Shown here piece after piece: positions 1 through 8,608 of a stretch of 64,000 bases of DNA; within the stretch, counting starts at the first letter, position 1, and every line of letters starts with the position of its first letter. Source of the DNA: CAZEKB01 sp964512225 (GTDB taxonomy: Bacteria; Myxococcota_A; UBA796; UBA9615); contig CAZEKB010000022.1 of assembly GCA_964512225.1 (NCBI GenBank), positions 1-64,000 of the forward strand. Reading direction: 5' to 3'. Under the pieces are notes generated by a model. It had not been told where the DNA came from. It searched no databases and saw only the letters and a list, made by a program, of their open reading frames with translations. Position numbers and translations under genes: made by a program.

Positions 1-858
1 CATCGTCGCGGTGGGGCCACGATGCGGCGGTCGTGGCGAGACTAGGCGAGTTGTTCCTTCTGCTCTCTCTCTGTCCTCTCTCTGTCTCTCTTCTCTGTTC
101 TCGTGTGTGTGTTTCGTCTTGTCTTTTTTTCGGTTGGGGGGTTGTGGGGGCGCGGGGGGCCCCGGGCCGGCCGGGGCCTTCTCCACGTTGGTCATCTTCT
201 TCACGAGCGAGACGGGGTCGCAGTACCCGAAGACCGAGTGCTTGTCGTCGAGGTGCGGCGTGGCCACCTCGGTGATGAAGAACTGGCCCCCGCCGCTGTT
301 GGGTCGACCGGTGTTGGCCATCGACAGCGTGCCGGGGCGGTGCCTCAGCTCCGGGTGGAACTCGTCCTGGATCGTGAAGCCCGGGTCGCCGCGACCGGTG
401 CCGGTGGGATCGCCCGTCTGGACCATGAACTTCGGGATGACGCGGTGGAAGGTCACGCCGTTGTAGTAGGGCGTGTCGGTCATCTGCTCGCGCGTCTTCG
501 GGTGCTTCCAGGGCTTGGTGCCCTCGGCGAGGCCCACGAAGTTCGCGACCGTCAGGGGGGCCTTCTCGGGTTCGAGCTTGCAGAGGATCTCCCCCATCGT
601 GGTGTCGAACTTCGCCCACATCTCTTCGCCGCCGGTGAGCCCCACGGCCTTGGCCGTCTGCGCCCGCTGCGCGTTCTCTTCGGCGTCCTTCACCGCCAGC
701 TTCAGGTCGGCGATCTGCTTGTCCCGCGTGGCGAGCTCCCGCTCGAGCTCCCCGACCTTGGCGTCCAGGCGGTTGTTCTCCTCCTTGAGCTCGGCGGTGC
801 AGCCGGGGAGGAGGAACAGGAGTGCGAGGGGCAACGACAGGTGTGTCGGCGAAGGCAT
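1..858 (-). CDS. Peptidylprolyl isomerase (cyclophilin) lipoprotein, 3' end not resolved
   Basis: A cyclophilin-type prolyl isomerase, expected to help fold envelope proteins. The chosen ATG at 858 follows a GGAGA ribosome site and gives a short hydrophobic signal with lipobox LPGC (Cys20). A charged coiled coil follows (about residues 22-70), then the isomerase domain from about residue 80. Visible family motifs are TFHRVIPKFMVQTGDP, with the catalytic Arg in FHRV, and GGGQFFIT. Recognisable homology stops near position 172. The usual last beta-strand is missing, and the frame stays open to base 1 through CT/G-rich low-complexity sequence. The gene is therefore cut by the window edge or corrupted by poor sequence at its 3' end. 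The isomerase call is secure; the C-terminus is not. Confidence 0.88.
   Translation of the reverse strand, partial: MPSPTHLSLPLALLFLLPGCTAELKEENNRLDAKVGELERELATRDKQIADLKLAVKDAEENAQRAQTAKAVGLTGGEEMWAKFDTTMGEILCKLEPEKAPLTVANFVGLAEGTKPWKHPKTREQMTDTPYYNGVTFHRVIPKFMVQTGDPTGTGRGDPGFTIQDEFHPELRHRPGTLSMANTGRPNSGGGQFFITEVATPHLDDKHSVFGYCDPVSLVKKMTNVEKAPAGPGPPAPPQPPNRKKDKTKHTHENREERQREDRERAEGTTRLVSPRPPHRGPTATM
50..175. repeat. Low-complexity CT/GT/G-rich tract at the window edge
   Basis: Runs of CT dinucleotides, GT repeats, a T7 run and long G runs occur here and nowhere else in the window. They replace the expected last strand of the cyclophilin. Read on the minus strand they encode Arg/Glu/Pro-rich sequence with no stop. 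It looks more like an assembly or sequencing artefact at a contig end than a biological repeat, but I cannot exclude a real tract. Confidence 0.7.
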
Positions 859-892
859 CGAATCTCCGAGAAGGGGGCCGGAAAGGCGGCCG

Positions 893-898
893 ACTATA
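893..898 (-). promoter_or_regulatory. -10 element TATAGT of the cyclophilin gene
   Basis: On the minus strand GGTATAGT lies 34 nt upstream of the ATG at 858. A GGAGA ribosome site sits between them, giving a conventional short leader. No clear -35 is seen 16-18 nt upstream. It overlaps the stop codon of the methyltransferase gene. Confidence 0.4.
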
Positions 899-1682
899 CC
901 CGCCGCGCGGTGGCGACGTGGAGTCCCCCCCAGCGGTCCACGGCGAAGGTCCCGTCGCGCAGATCACGTCGTCGCCGCGCACGGCCCGCGGCGAGCGCGC
1001 GGGCATGGGCTCGCCACGCGGCGGGATCGCCCCCGCCGGCCTCGTGCAGGGAGCCCAGGAGCTCGACGTGGGCGGCCTCGTCGGCTTCGTCCCGGTCCAT
1101 GAGGTGGGCGCGCAGCGCCTCCGACGCGGTGAACCGCCCGGGGTGCCGTCGCACCGCCACGTCCTCGAAGCCCGCCGGCAGGCGGGGGAGCTCGGTCTCG
1201 GTTCCCCACCGGCCCGCGCCTCGGAGCTCCGCCCCCGCCACGACCCGGGGCCAAGGGTCCTCGATCCCGGCGGGCGCGGGGTCGAGCGCGTCGAAGGCGG
1301 CCCGGGGGTCCGGTTCGACAAGCAGGACGCGGCCTCCCGGGCGCAGGATGCGGCGGGCCTCGCGGAGCACCGCCTCCGGCCGCGACTGGTGCACCAGCAG
1401 CGCCTGGGTGGTGACCAGGTCGTAGAGCCCGTCCCGCACGTCGAGGTGCGCGACGTCCCCGACGCTGAAGGTCAGGCGCCCGCGGTGGGCCGCGGCCCGG
1501 CGGCGAGCCTCGGCGACCGTCTCCTCGTGCAGGTCGAACCCGTCGATTCGCGCGCGGGGGAAGCGCGACAGCAGCAGGTGCCCGAAGAAGCCGAGGCCGC
1601 AGCCGAGGTCGGCCACCCTCCCCACGGTCCCGAGGTCGGCCCAGGCGAGCACGTCGTCGAGCTCTCGGGGGCCCCAAAGCAA
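894..1682 (-). CDS. Class I SAM-dependent methyltransferase
   Basis: A small-molecule or protein methyltransferase with a Rossmann SAM-binding fold. Motif I is VADLGCGLGFFG (about residues 23-34). The acidic end of strand 2 is in GFDLHEET, and LRPGGRVLLVEPD marks the motif III region. The C-terminal 100 residues carry a His/Arg-rich segment of unknown use. The TTG at 1682 is only the nearest in-frame start. The same frame continues upstream with FFHSADALELGG, which looks like a genuine N-terminal part of the protein, so the real start may lie near 1733. It would then reach almost to the stop of the upstream gene. The substrate is not predictable. Confidence 0.75.
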   Translation of the reverse strand: MLWGPRELDDVLAWADLGTVGRVADLGCGLGFFGHLLLSRFPRARIDGFDLHEETVAEARRRAAAHRGRLTFSVGDVAHLDVRDGLYDLVTTQALLVHQSRPEAVLREARRILRPGGRVLLVEPDPRAAFDALDPAPAGIEDPWPRVVAGAELRGAGRWGTETELPRLPAGFEDVAVRRHPGRFTASEALRAHLMDRDEADEAAHVELLGSLHEAGGGDPAAWRAHARALAAGRARRRRDLRDGTFAVDRWGGLHVATARRV

Positions 1683-1743
1683 AGCGCGGACACCCCCGAG
1701 CTCGAGGGCGTCCGCGCTGTGGAAGAAGCTCAGGCTGTCCGGC

Positions 1744-4700
1744 CTAGAAGGCCCAGCCCGCGGAGAGGCGGAACGTGTGCGCCGTCTCCGAGATGGAGCC
1801 GCGGTGGATGACCGTCGCGCCGTCCTCCTGGACCGCCCAGCCGAAGCTGCCGATGCCGCGGGTGAAGAGGCCGTAGCTGATATCGACCAGCAGGCCCTTC
1901 CAGGGCACGAGCGACACGCCCACCCCGAACTGGTGGTTCGTGATGTTCGAGATCGGGAAGTCCTCGCCGGCGAGGCTGCCCGCGACGCCGAAAGAGATGT
2001 CGTAGTTGACGTGCGGTCGGACCTGCGGAATGACCGTGAACCGCGCGCCGATGCCCAGCCGCAAGCCGTGCAGGAGCATGGTCTGGAACTGGGGCTGCTT
2101 GCTCGTCTCGCCCGTGGTCGGGTCCTCGACGAGCACCCGGCGGAAGACCACGAGGTCCTGCAGCTGGTAGCCGAAGCGGGGGAGGATATCGAGCGGGCCC
2201 GCGGACTTCAGGAGCGGGATGCGACCCATGACGTCGAGGTTCCCGACGTTCATGACGTCGCAGAAGAACTGGTCGCACTGGTCGAGGGTCGTGTCCTCGT
2301 TGATGCGGAAGTTCGTCTGGTAGCTCATCCGGTTGTACGCGCCGTGGAAGCCCACGTACTCGACCGGGAAGACCTCGCCCTCGATGGCGAAGGACCCGAG
2401 CACCGGCGCCTCGACGGCCGCCCGCAGGAAGTCGTGGGACTCGAGGACGGCGTCGTCCGCGCTCTCGCACGGGGCCTCGGGGTTCCGGTCGGCGCAGGGG
2501 AAGCTGTTGTAGGTGTAGAAGCCCGGCGTCCAGCCGATCATGATCTGCGCGCGGCGGTGGCCGAGGCGATCGCTGTCCGCGACGGGCCGCGGCGTCACCG
2601 GCTGGGGGGTCGTGGGCTGGGTGGTCGCGGCCACGGCGCCGCCGACCCCGACGTTGGCGAACGACGCGATGTCGCCCTGCACGCGGGTGGCCGTGACCTG
2701 TACGGACGTCTTGCCCGTGTTCGGCGGGACGATGAGGACGGCGCTGAACGTGCCGTCGCCGTTGTCGACCTTGTTCGAGATCGTGCCCGCGTCGGCGAGC
2801 AGGATGATGTTCTCCCCCGGGACGAGGATGCCGTTGGAGTCGATGACCCGCACCAGCAGGTTCACCGAGCCGCCGTTCTCCGGGACCGTGGTGGGGATCG
2901 AGGAGACCTGGATCGTGGCCGCCGTGCCCGCAGCGCCCGCGGAGCCGAGATCGGTGGAGACGTCGGAGGTGTCGGGGGGCGCCGCGCCCCAGGGGGAGGA
3001 CTGCGCGCCGGTGTCCGCGACGGCCCCGCCGCCTTCCGACTGGCCCAGCGTGGTGCGGCCGCGCAGCTTGCGCCACTTGGCCTGCAGGCGCCCCTGCTTC
3101 TGACCGCCCGAGATGGGGAAGGCGAAGTTGTCGACGGCCTTGTTGCCCTGCCACAGGGGCACCCGGGCGAGGACGCGTCCGCTCGTGAACTCGATGACCG
3201 CCGTGGCCGGGAGCGCGCCCGCGGTGTAGAGCACCGTGCCGAGACCGAAGGAGTCCGTCTGGACCGACGGAGTCACCGACCCGCCGCCGTTCAGCACGCG
3301 AGCGTTGACCGGGGCGTTGGCGACCGGGTTGCCGTAGATGTCCACCGAGACGACCGTGATGGGCACCGACTGTCCGGTGAGCACCTGGTCCGCCAGGGCG
3401 AGACCGACGAGGGCGTCGACGGGCTGCCGGTTGCCGCGCATGGCGGCGATCGCCTGCACGTTCGTCTTGACGTTCCACTGGACCGGGATCTCGGCGCTGA
3501 AGACGCCGGGGGACACCACGCGGGGGTTCGTGACCGGGCCCGAGGCCGTGCGGATCTCCACGTTGTGACCGCCCAGGGCGCCGCCGCTCTGGTCGAGGAT
3601 GCGGGCGGTGAGGACCGACTTGTTGACCGACGGCGTGATCTGCGACGGGTCGGCGTTCAGCGCCAGGGAGGCGGCGCCGCCGGGCTCGAGCACGAGCTCG
3701 AGGGTGTCGTTCGACTCCATCTCCTGCCCGACGATCGACGCGGAGATCGTCGCCCGGCTGGGGGTGTCGAGGAGCGGCGCGGTGTAGACGGCCTCGTACA
3801 GGCCGTTGCCCGCGAACCGCACCTGCCCGACGTTGCCCGCCGTGGCCGAGATGGCGACCTGCTGGCCGTCCGCCGGGCGGCCCGTGCGATCGACCGCGAA
3901 CACGCGCACCTTGGTCTGGTGCTTGCCGTCCGCGGGCACGAAGCTGGGCGTGGCGCCGAGGGCGATTCGGTTGAAGGGCGGGACCTGGAGGTCGAGCTTC
4001 TGGGTCTGGCTCGCTCCGCCGGGGGCCGTGAGCTCGACCGTCGCCGAGGTGACGCCGGGCGGGACCTCGATCGGGACGCGCGCGACGCCGTCCGCGCCGG
4101 ACGTGGCGGCCGGGAACGTCTTGCCGCCGACCGTGAATACGAGCTGGACGCCCGGAGCCTGCGCGTCCACGGGGTAGTCGACCTTGCCCACGAGGGGAAC
4201 GGTGAAGAAGCCGAAGGTGCGGTCCGGGTCCGCCGCGTCCCACACGCTGATGATCGCGACCTGCGGGAACGGCGTGGAGGGCGGGGTGTACGTGGCGGAG
4301 TAGCGCCCGCCGGACAGGGCCGCGACGTCGGCCACGGTGCCCACGTTGGCGGAGGCGCGAAGGGCGATGCCGTCGACCGGCTGGCCACCCGCGTCCACGA
4401 CCGTCAGGGTCAGCGCAGCGCGCGGATCCTGGGTGAGGACGAGCTGGCTGGGCTGGGCGGTGAAGGTGACCCGCGCGCGGGCCCGCTGGACGAGGCTCAG
4501 AGGGTACGAGGCGTTGAGGGTATTGCCCGACGGGAGGCGCGCGGCGAGGCGCAGCTCGGCGGGACCTCCGGTCCCCTCGGGGGTGGTGTACGCGCAGTCG
4601 TACAGACCCGGGCCGACCTGGCGGCACTCGGAGTCGAAGCGGCCGCGCGTCGCCGTGGAGCCGCCGAAGCGGACGCCGCTCGCGGGCGAGCCGGACTCGT

Positions 4701-4881
4701 CCGTGGCCATCACCAGCAGCGAGATGCGCTTCCCATCGGTCGTGATCTCCCCGGGGGGGATGAGCGTGACGGAGCCGGCGGATCCGAGCGTGAGCGTCGG
4801 GACCTGTGCGTCGGCGGGGGCGGCGACGGCCAGCAGGCAGAGCGCCGCGGCGGCGGCGAGCAGGGAACGGAAGGGCTTCAT
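1744..4881 (-). CDS. Ig-like repeat surface protein with C-terminal outer-membrane beta-barrel
   Basis: A predicted 1045-residue surface protein. The ATG at 4881 is chosen because a clear signal peptide follows (residues 1-25, ending PADA-Q). About seven Ig-like modules of 90-100 residues then run to about residue 740. They resemble invasin Big_1-type domains, with recurring patterns such as GGRYSATYTPP, GNGLYEAVYTAP and GDGTFSAVLIVPP. A Thr/Pro linker (TTQPTTPQPVTPRPV) leads to a final stretch of about 275 residues. That part is rich in alternating amphipathic strands and ends in LSAGWAF, the terminal aromatic residue typical of outer-membrane barrels. The order, passenger first and barrel last, resembles a classical autotransporter rather than intimin. 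The function, perhaps adhesion or display, is inferred. Confidence 0.72.
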   Translation of the reverse strand: MKPFRSLLAAAAALCLLAVAAPADAQVPTLTLGSAGSVTLIPPGEITTDGKRISLLVMATDESGSPASGVRFGGSTATRGRFDSECRQVGPGLYDCAYTTPEGTGGPAELRLAARLPSGNTLNASYPLSLVQRARARVTFTAQPSQLVLTQDPRAALTLTVVDAGGQPVDGIALRASANVGTVADVAALSGGRYSATYTPPSTPFPQVAIISVWDAADPDRTFGFFTVPLVGKVDYPVDAQAPGVQLVFTVGGKTFPAATSGADGVARVPIEVPPGVTSATVELTAPGGASQTQKLDLQVPPFNRIALGATPSFVPADGKHQTKVRVFAVDRTGRPADGQQVAISATAGNVGQVRFAGNGLYEAVYTAPLLDTPSRATISASIVGQEMESNDTLELVLEPGGAASLALNADPSQITPSVNKSVLTARILDQSGGALGGHNVEIRTASGPVTNPRVVSPGVFSAEIPVQWNVKTNVQAIAAMRGNRQPVDALVGLALADQVLTGQSVPITVVSVDIYGNPVANAPVNARVLNGGGSVTPSVQTDSFGLGTVLYTAGALPATAVIEFTSGRVLARVPLWQGNKAVDNFAFPISGGQKQGRLQAKWRKLRGRTTLGQSEGGGAVADTGAQSSPWGAAPPDTSDVSTDLGSAGAAGTAATIQVSSIPTTVPENGGSVNLLVRVIDSNGILVPGENIILLADAGTISNKVDNGDGTFSAVLIVPPNTGKTSVQVTATRVQGDIASFANVGVGGAVAATTQPTTPQPVTPRPVADSDRLGHRRAQIMIGWTPGFYTYNSFPCADRNPEAPCESADDAVLESHDFLRAAVEAPVLGSFAIEGEVFPVEYVGFHGAYNRMSYQTNFRINEDTTLDQCDQFFCDVMNVGNLDVMGRIPLLKSAGPLDILPRFGYQLQDLVVFRRVLVEDPTTGETSKQPQFQTMLLHGLRLGIGARFTVIPQVRPHVNYDISFGVAGSLAGEDFPISNITNHQFGVGVSLVPWKGLLVDISYGLFTRGIGSFGWAVQEDGATVIHRGSISETAHTFRLSAGWAF

Positions 4882-4964
4882 AGGTTCGTCAGCTCCGTCT
4901 TGGAAACGTCGCAGAGGGGGCCTCCGATCCGAATCGGGCGGACTCCTCCAACGATACGCGCGCA

Positions 4965-5040
4965 AATATACCGACTTGTGGACCGGGGGGAACCGGCCGG
5001 CGCGGTGTGGGCGTGTCAAAAGCGAGTCAGGGCTGTCAAA
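4965..5040 (-). promoter_or_regulatory. Upstream region of the Ig-repeat gene: TATATT box and two TTTGACA copies 20 bp apart
   Basis: Reading the minus strand, TTTGACA occurs at 5040-5034 and again at 5020-5014, exactly 20 bp apart. That is two helical turns and typical of tandem protein-binding sites. A TATATT candidate -10 lies at 4970-4965, 83 nt before the ATG. Neither TTGACA is correctly spaced to act as its -35, so an activator role is more likely. The upstream copy overlaps the stop of the E1 gene. Confidence 0.3.
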
Positions 5041-7138
5041 ACGCCGTCAGTTCTCGGACGGCGAGCACGATGTCGTCGACCTGAGGAGTGACCGCGGCCT
5101 CCAGCGCTCTGTGGGAAGGAATCGGCACGGATTCCGCGCCCAGCCGCTTCACGGGAGCGTCCAGCCACTCGAAGAGGTGCTCGGCGGTCCAGGCAGCGAC
5201 CTCCGCGCCGAAGCCCGCCGTGAGCCGCGCTTCGTGGAGCACGAGGAGCCGCGACGTCTTGCGCACCGACGCCGTCACCGCGGCCCTGTCCCAGGGCACG
5301 ATCGAGCGCAGGTCCACGATCTCCACGTCGATCCCGCCCTCCGCCAGGGCGCGGGCGGCGGCCTCGGCCCGTTCGACGCAGAGGCCCCAGGTGACGATCG
5401 TCGCGTCCGCCCCCGCGCGCACCACGCGCGCCACCCCGAGCGGCACCGAGTGGTCGGGATCGGGCATGACGCCCTTGAGGCGCCGATAGAAGTACTTCTG
5501 CTCCAGGAACAGGACCGGATCGGGATCGTCGATGGCGGCGTTCATGAGGCCGTAGGCGTCCTCGACCGTGGACGGGATCACGATCTTCAGGCCCGCCGCG
5601 TGCGCGAACCAGGCCTCGGGGTTCAGCGAGTGGAACGGCCCCGCGCCCACGCCCCCGGCCGCCGGGAGGCGCACCACCAGGGGCACGCCCACGCCGATCC
5701 GGTACCGGAACGTCCCGGCGTTGTTGATCAGCTCGTTGAACCCGGACGCCACGAAGTCGGCGAACTGCATCTCGAGCAGCGGCCGGAAGCCGCGGATCGC
5801 CATGCCGATGCCCGCCCCGATCAGGCCCCCTTCGGCGATCGGGACGTCCATCACGCGGCCCTCGCCGAACTCCCCCAGGAAGCCGTCGGTCATCTTGAAC
5901 GCGCCCCCCATGAGGCCCACGTCCTCGCCGATGAGGACCGTCCGCGCGTCGGTCTTCATGCGCCGACGCATGCACTCCCGGATCCCCTGGAGGTAGTTGA
6001 TCGGATCCCCCGGGGCGGGCAGCTCGACGGGGGTCCGGTCTTCCTCCATCGCCTCTCGGGCGGCCGTCTCGGCGGCCAGCACGCGCGTGGTGTCCGCGTC
6101 CGGGGCGAGCCCCACGGCGGACCCGTTGCGTGGCTGCTCACGCTCCCCACCGTCTCCGAAGAAGACCCCGACCCGCCCCGACTCCGGCGCTGGATCGGGC
6201 GCCGCGTGGGCACGATCCGACGCGGCGAGGACCTCCTCGGCGATCGCCGCCTTGAGCTCGTCGATGTCCACGTCCACGTCGCCGTGCGCGTCGAGCCATC
6301 GCACGAAGGTATCCACCGGGTCCTTGTCCTCGTACGCGGCGACCATCTCGGGGGGGACGTACGCCGCGGCGTCGTGCTCGGCGTGTCCGCGCATGCGCAG
6401 GGTGACCGACTCGATCAGGGTCGGCCCCTCGCCCGCGCGAGCGCGCTCGACCGCCTCGCGCGCGGCCGCGTACACCTCGGTCACGTCGGTGCCGTCCACG
6501 CGGATCCCGGGCATCCCGTAGGCGGGCCCGCGATCGGCGAGGGTGTCGGCGGCGAACTGGAGCCGATTCGGCGTGCCGTAGGCCCACTGGTTGTTCTCGA
6601 TGACGGTGACCACGGGCAGGCGACGCACCCCGATCAGGTTCAGCGCCTCGTGGAACACGCCGCAGGACGAACCCCCGTCGCCGATGTAGGCCATCACGAC
6701 CGTGTCCCGCCCCAGGCGCCGCTCCGCGAGGGCGATGCCCGCCGCCACCGGGTTCATCGACCCGAGCGGGCTGATCATCCCGATGATGTTGGTGCCGGGC
6801 GCGCCGAGGTGCAGGCCGGTGTCGCGCGCGCCGGTCTGGCTGTCCCGCTTGAGGAACGCCTGCAGGAAGATCTCGTAGAGCGAGTGCCCGCGCACGAGGT
6901 GGGCGCCGAGGGAGCGATGCATCGGCACGAGCACGTCGTCCGGGCCGAGGGCCGCGGCCGTGCCGACGGAGGTCGCCTCGTTGCCCCAGGCCGAGAAGAA
7001 CTTGCCCTGGAGCCCGGTCCGCACGTTGCGGATGCACCGCTCCTCGACGCTTCGGGCGGTGACGAGGTGCCGCAGCAGGTGTAGCTGGAAGGCGGGGTCG
7101 TCGAGCGATCCCGGCGTGAGGGGAGGGTGCGTCCGCAT
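5036..7138 (-). CDS. Fused alpha/beta E1 of a 2-oxoacid (pyruvate or branched-chain) dehydrogenase
   Basis: A thiamine-diphosphate-dependent E1 component that decarboxylates a 2-oxoacid and passes the acyl group to lipoylated E2. The 700-residue protein carries both subunits in one chain. The alpha part (1 to about 330) has the TPP motif GDGGSSCG (from residue 153) ending in ENNQWAYGTP (about 181-190). A poorly conserved linker follows. The beta part (about 385-700) has LIGEDVGLMGGAFKMTDG, PFHSLNPEAWFAHAAGLK and an EARLTAGFGAE-type tail. The ATG at 7138 is chosen over upstream codons because homology begins just after it and a -10 box lies 8 nt upstream. No E2 or E3 gene lies nearby, so the substrate (pyruvate or branched-chain oxoacids) is undecided. 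Confidence 0.85.
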   Translation of the reverse strand: MRTHPPLTPGSLDDPAFQLHLLRHLVTARSVEERCIRNVRTGLQGKFFSAWGNEATSVGTAAALGPDDVLVPMHRSLGAHLVRGHSLYEIFLQAFLKRDSQTGARDTGLHLGAPGTNIIGMISPLGSMNPVAAGIALAERRLGRDTVVMAYIGDGGSSCGVFHEALNLIGVRRLPVVTVIENNQWAYGTPNRLQFAADTLADRGPAYGMPGIRVDGTDVTEVYAAAREAVERARAGEGPTLIESVTLRMRGHAEHDAAAYVPPEMVAAYEDKDPVDTFVRWLDAHGDVDVDIDELKAAIAEEVLAASDRAHAAPDPAPESGRVGVFFGDGGEREQPRNGSAVGLAPDADTTRVLAAETAAREAMEEDRTPVELPAPGDPINYLQGIRECMRRRMKTDARTVLIGEDVGLMGGAFKMTDGFLGEFGEGRVMDVPIAEGGLIGAGIGMAIRGFRPLLEMQFADFVASGFNELINNAGTFRYRIGVGVPLVVRLPAAGGVGAGPFHSLNPEAWFAHAAGLKIVIPSTVEDAYGLMNAAIDDPDPVLFLEQKYFYRRLKGVMPDPDHSVPLGVARVVRAGADATIVTWGLCVERAEAAARALAEGGIDVEIVDLRSIVPWDRAAVTASVRKTSRLLVLHEARLTAGFGAEVAAWTAEHLFEWLDAPVKRLGAESVPIPSHRALEAAVTPQVDDIVLAVRELTAF

Positions 7139-7146
7139 CGGCCGGA

Positions 7147-7152
7147 AATGTA
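7147..7152 (-). promoter_or_regulatory. -10-like TACATT, 8 nt before the E1 start
   Basis: Minus-strand TACATT ends 8 nt upstream of the ATG at 7138. Transcription would start at or next to the start codon. No ribosome site is visible in the gap and no -35 is obvious. Confidence 0.35.
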
Positions 7153-7230
7153 AACGATCCGTAAGACGGCGACCCGGTCCGAGCGATTTGAGGCGGATGC
7201 GGTTACTGATGCTTCGTCGGCGGACCCCGG

Positions 7231-7258
7231 TTGACACCCCGAGCGGTCCCACTATCTT
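7231..7258 (+). promoter_or_regulatory. Sigma-70-type promoter of the acidic TPR gene
   Basis: A perfect -35 TTGACA (7231-7236) is followed after 16 bp by TATCTT (7253-7258). This is the best-formed housekeeping promoter in the window. It lies in the 182-bp divergent gap between the E1 and TPR genes. Because the -35 begins with TTG in the TPR reading frame, an ORF caller would wrongly extend the gene to 7231. Confidence 0.65.
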
Positions 7259-7320
7259 GGGCCCACTGCCCGGACCCGGTGGAGGGGCATTCGTGCGCTC
7301 GTTTGGACGGGCGACGGGAG

Positions 7321-8601
7321 ATGGACGAACTGATGCAGCGCAGCACCGCGGAACTCCTGAAGACCCTCGCCCCATGGCTGCTCGGCTTGGCGGTCGCTCT
7401 CCCGAGTCTCGCCTTCGCCCAGGACGAGGACGAGGACGACCCCTTCGAAGAGGACGACGACGACGAGGACGAAGAGGACGAGGACGAGGAGTCTTCCGAG
7501 GGCGACCCGAACATCACGCGCGAGGACGAAGACGACGTCGACGACTGGTCCTTCGAGGGCGAGAAGAAGGTCGAAGAGAAGAAGGTCGAGGAGAAGAAGG
7601 TCGGTCGCGAGCTCCAGGCGGAGCCGAAGCGCTACGGGAACAGCGGCAACTGGTACGAGGTGCCCGTCGAGTGCGGCGACTGCCCCTCGCTCATGGGTCA
7701 GGAGCTCGGGATCGAGAAGTCCGAGGTCCTGCGTCAGTTCTACGACTTCATCCAGATCGGCTCGAAGCGTCGCGACGGCAAGTTCGTCTACCCCTCGATC
7801 GGCGAGAACCGGCCGCTGGGGGTCAAGGACAGCAGCCGCCGCGTCCGCATCTGGCAGTACGTCGTGGACACCGGCACGCGCCTCACGGACACGTACGCCA
7901 CCGTCTGGGACCTCGAGGTCAAGGCCGACGGCGGCCTGCTCTACGGCCGCAAGTACGACCTGCAGGCCTGGACGGGCGACGCCTACGAGGAGACGTCCAA
8001 GGGCTACAAGGCCCGCCAGGACTTCATCTCCGTCGACAAGATCCTGAAGTACCTCGACCTGTCGGCCGTGAAGGGCCTCACGTCCGCGAAGCCCAACTTC
8101 CAGGTGGGCAAGGAGTCCCGCATGACGTTCGCGGGCTACAGCGCGTTCGTGCGGCACGACGTGGACCAGGGCGCGATCGCCAAGGAGCAGGAGGCGCTCA
8201 AGGCGGCCGCCGAGGCCGAGGCGAAGCGTCAGCGCGACCAGAAGGCGTGGTTCGAGAAGGGCGAGAAGTACCGCGACGACAAGTCCTGGGACGACGCGAT
8301 CACCGCGTACCTGAAGGCGCGCGACCTCGGGCTGGCCAACCTCGACCTGAACTACGGCCTCGGGGTCAGCTACCAGCGGATCAAGGAGTACAGCAAGGCG
8401 ACGACCGAGTACCGCACCGTGCTCGACGCCGACCCCAAGGACAACGACGTCCGCTACAACCTCGCGAAGATCTACGAGAAGCAGAAGGACTACGACTCCG
8501 CGATCCGCGAGTACGAGACCATCCTGAAGTTCGATCCGGACGACGACCCCGTCCGCGACCGCGTGGAGCTGCTCAAGGCGGCCCGCGACATGGCGCGCTG
8601 A
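7321..8601 (+). CDS. Secreted TPR protein with long acidic tract
   Basis: A predicted 426-residue exported protein of unknown function. A signal peptide ends at SLAFAQ (about residue 34). An almost purely Asp/Glu stretch of about 45 residues follows, then a Lys/Glu heptad-like segment (EKKVEEKKVEEKKVG). The middle domain contains CGDCPSL and a conserved-looking region I cannot assign. From about residue 325 there are two to three TPR units (YLKARDLGLANLDLNYGLG, YNLAKIYEKQKDYDSAI). GGGAG lies directly before the ATG at 7321. The in-frame ATG at 7333, 12 nt after that site, may be the true start. The livG-like gene begins 7 nt after the stop. The acidic tract could bind cations; that is inference. 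Confidence 0.75.
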   Translation: MDELMQRSTAELLKTLAPWLLGLAVALPSLAFAQDEDEDDPFEEDDDDEDEEDEDEESSEGDPNITREDEDDVDDWSFEGEKKVEEKKVEEKKVGRELQAEPKRYGNSGNWYEVPVECGDCPSLMGQELGIEKSEVLRQFYDFIQIGSKRRDGKFVYPSIGENRPLGVKDSSRRVRIWQYVVDTGTRLTDTYATVWDLEVKADGGLLYGRKYDLQAWTGDAYEETSKGYKARQDFISVDKILKYLDLSAVKGLTSAKPNFQVGKESRMTFAGYSAFVRHDVDQGAIAKEQEALKAAAEAEAKRQRDQKAWFEKGEKYRDDKSWDDAITAYLKARDLGLANLDLNYGLGVSYQRIKEYSKATTEYRTVLDADPKDNDVRYNLAKIYEKQKDYDSAIREYETILKFDPDDDPVRDRVELLKAARDMAR

Positions 8602-8608
8602 TCCGAGG

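Noticed and set aside
1730..5091. Long open frames (about 965-1104 codons) overlapping the Ig-repeat gene in other frames and strand
   Set aside because: High G+C leaves few stops. These frames are Arg/Gly/Ala-rich without motifs, while the chosen frame has a signal peptide, Ig patterns and a barrel end.
7231..7320. N-terminal extension of the TPR protein to a TTG at 7231
   Set aside because: This TTG is the -35 box of a good promoter; the signal peptide begins only at 7321 or 7333.
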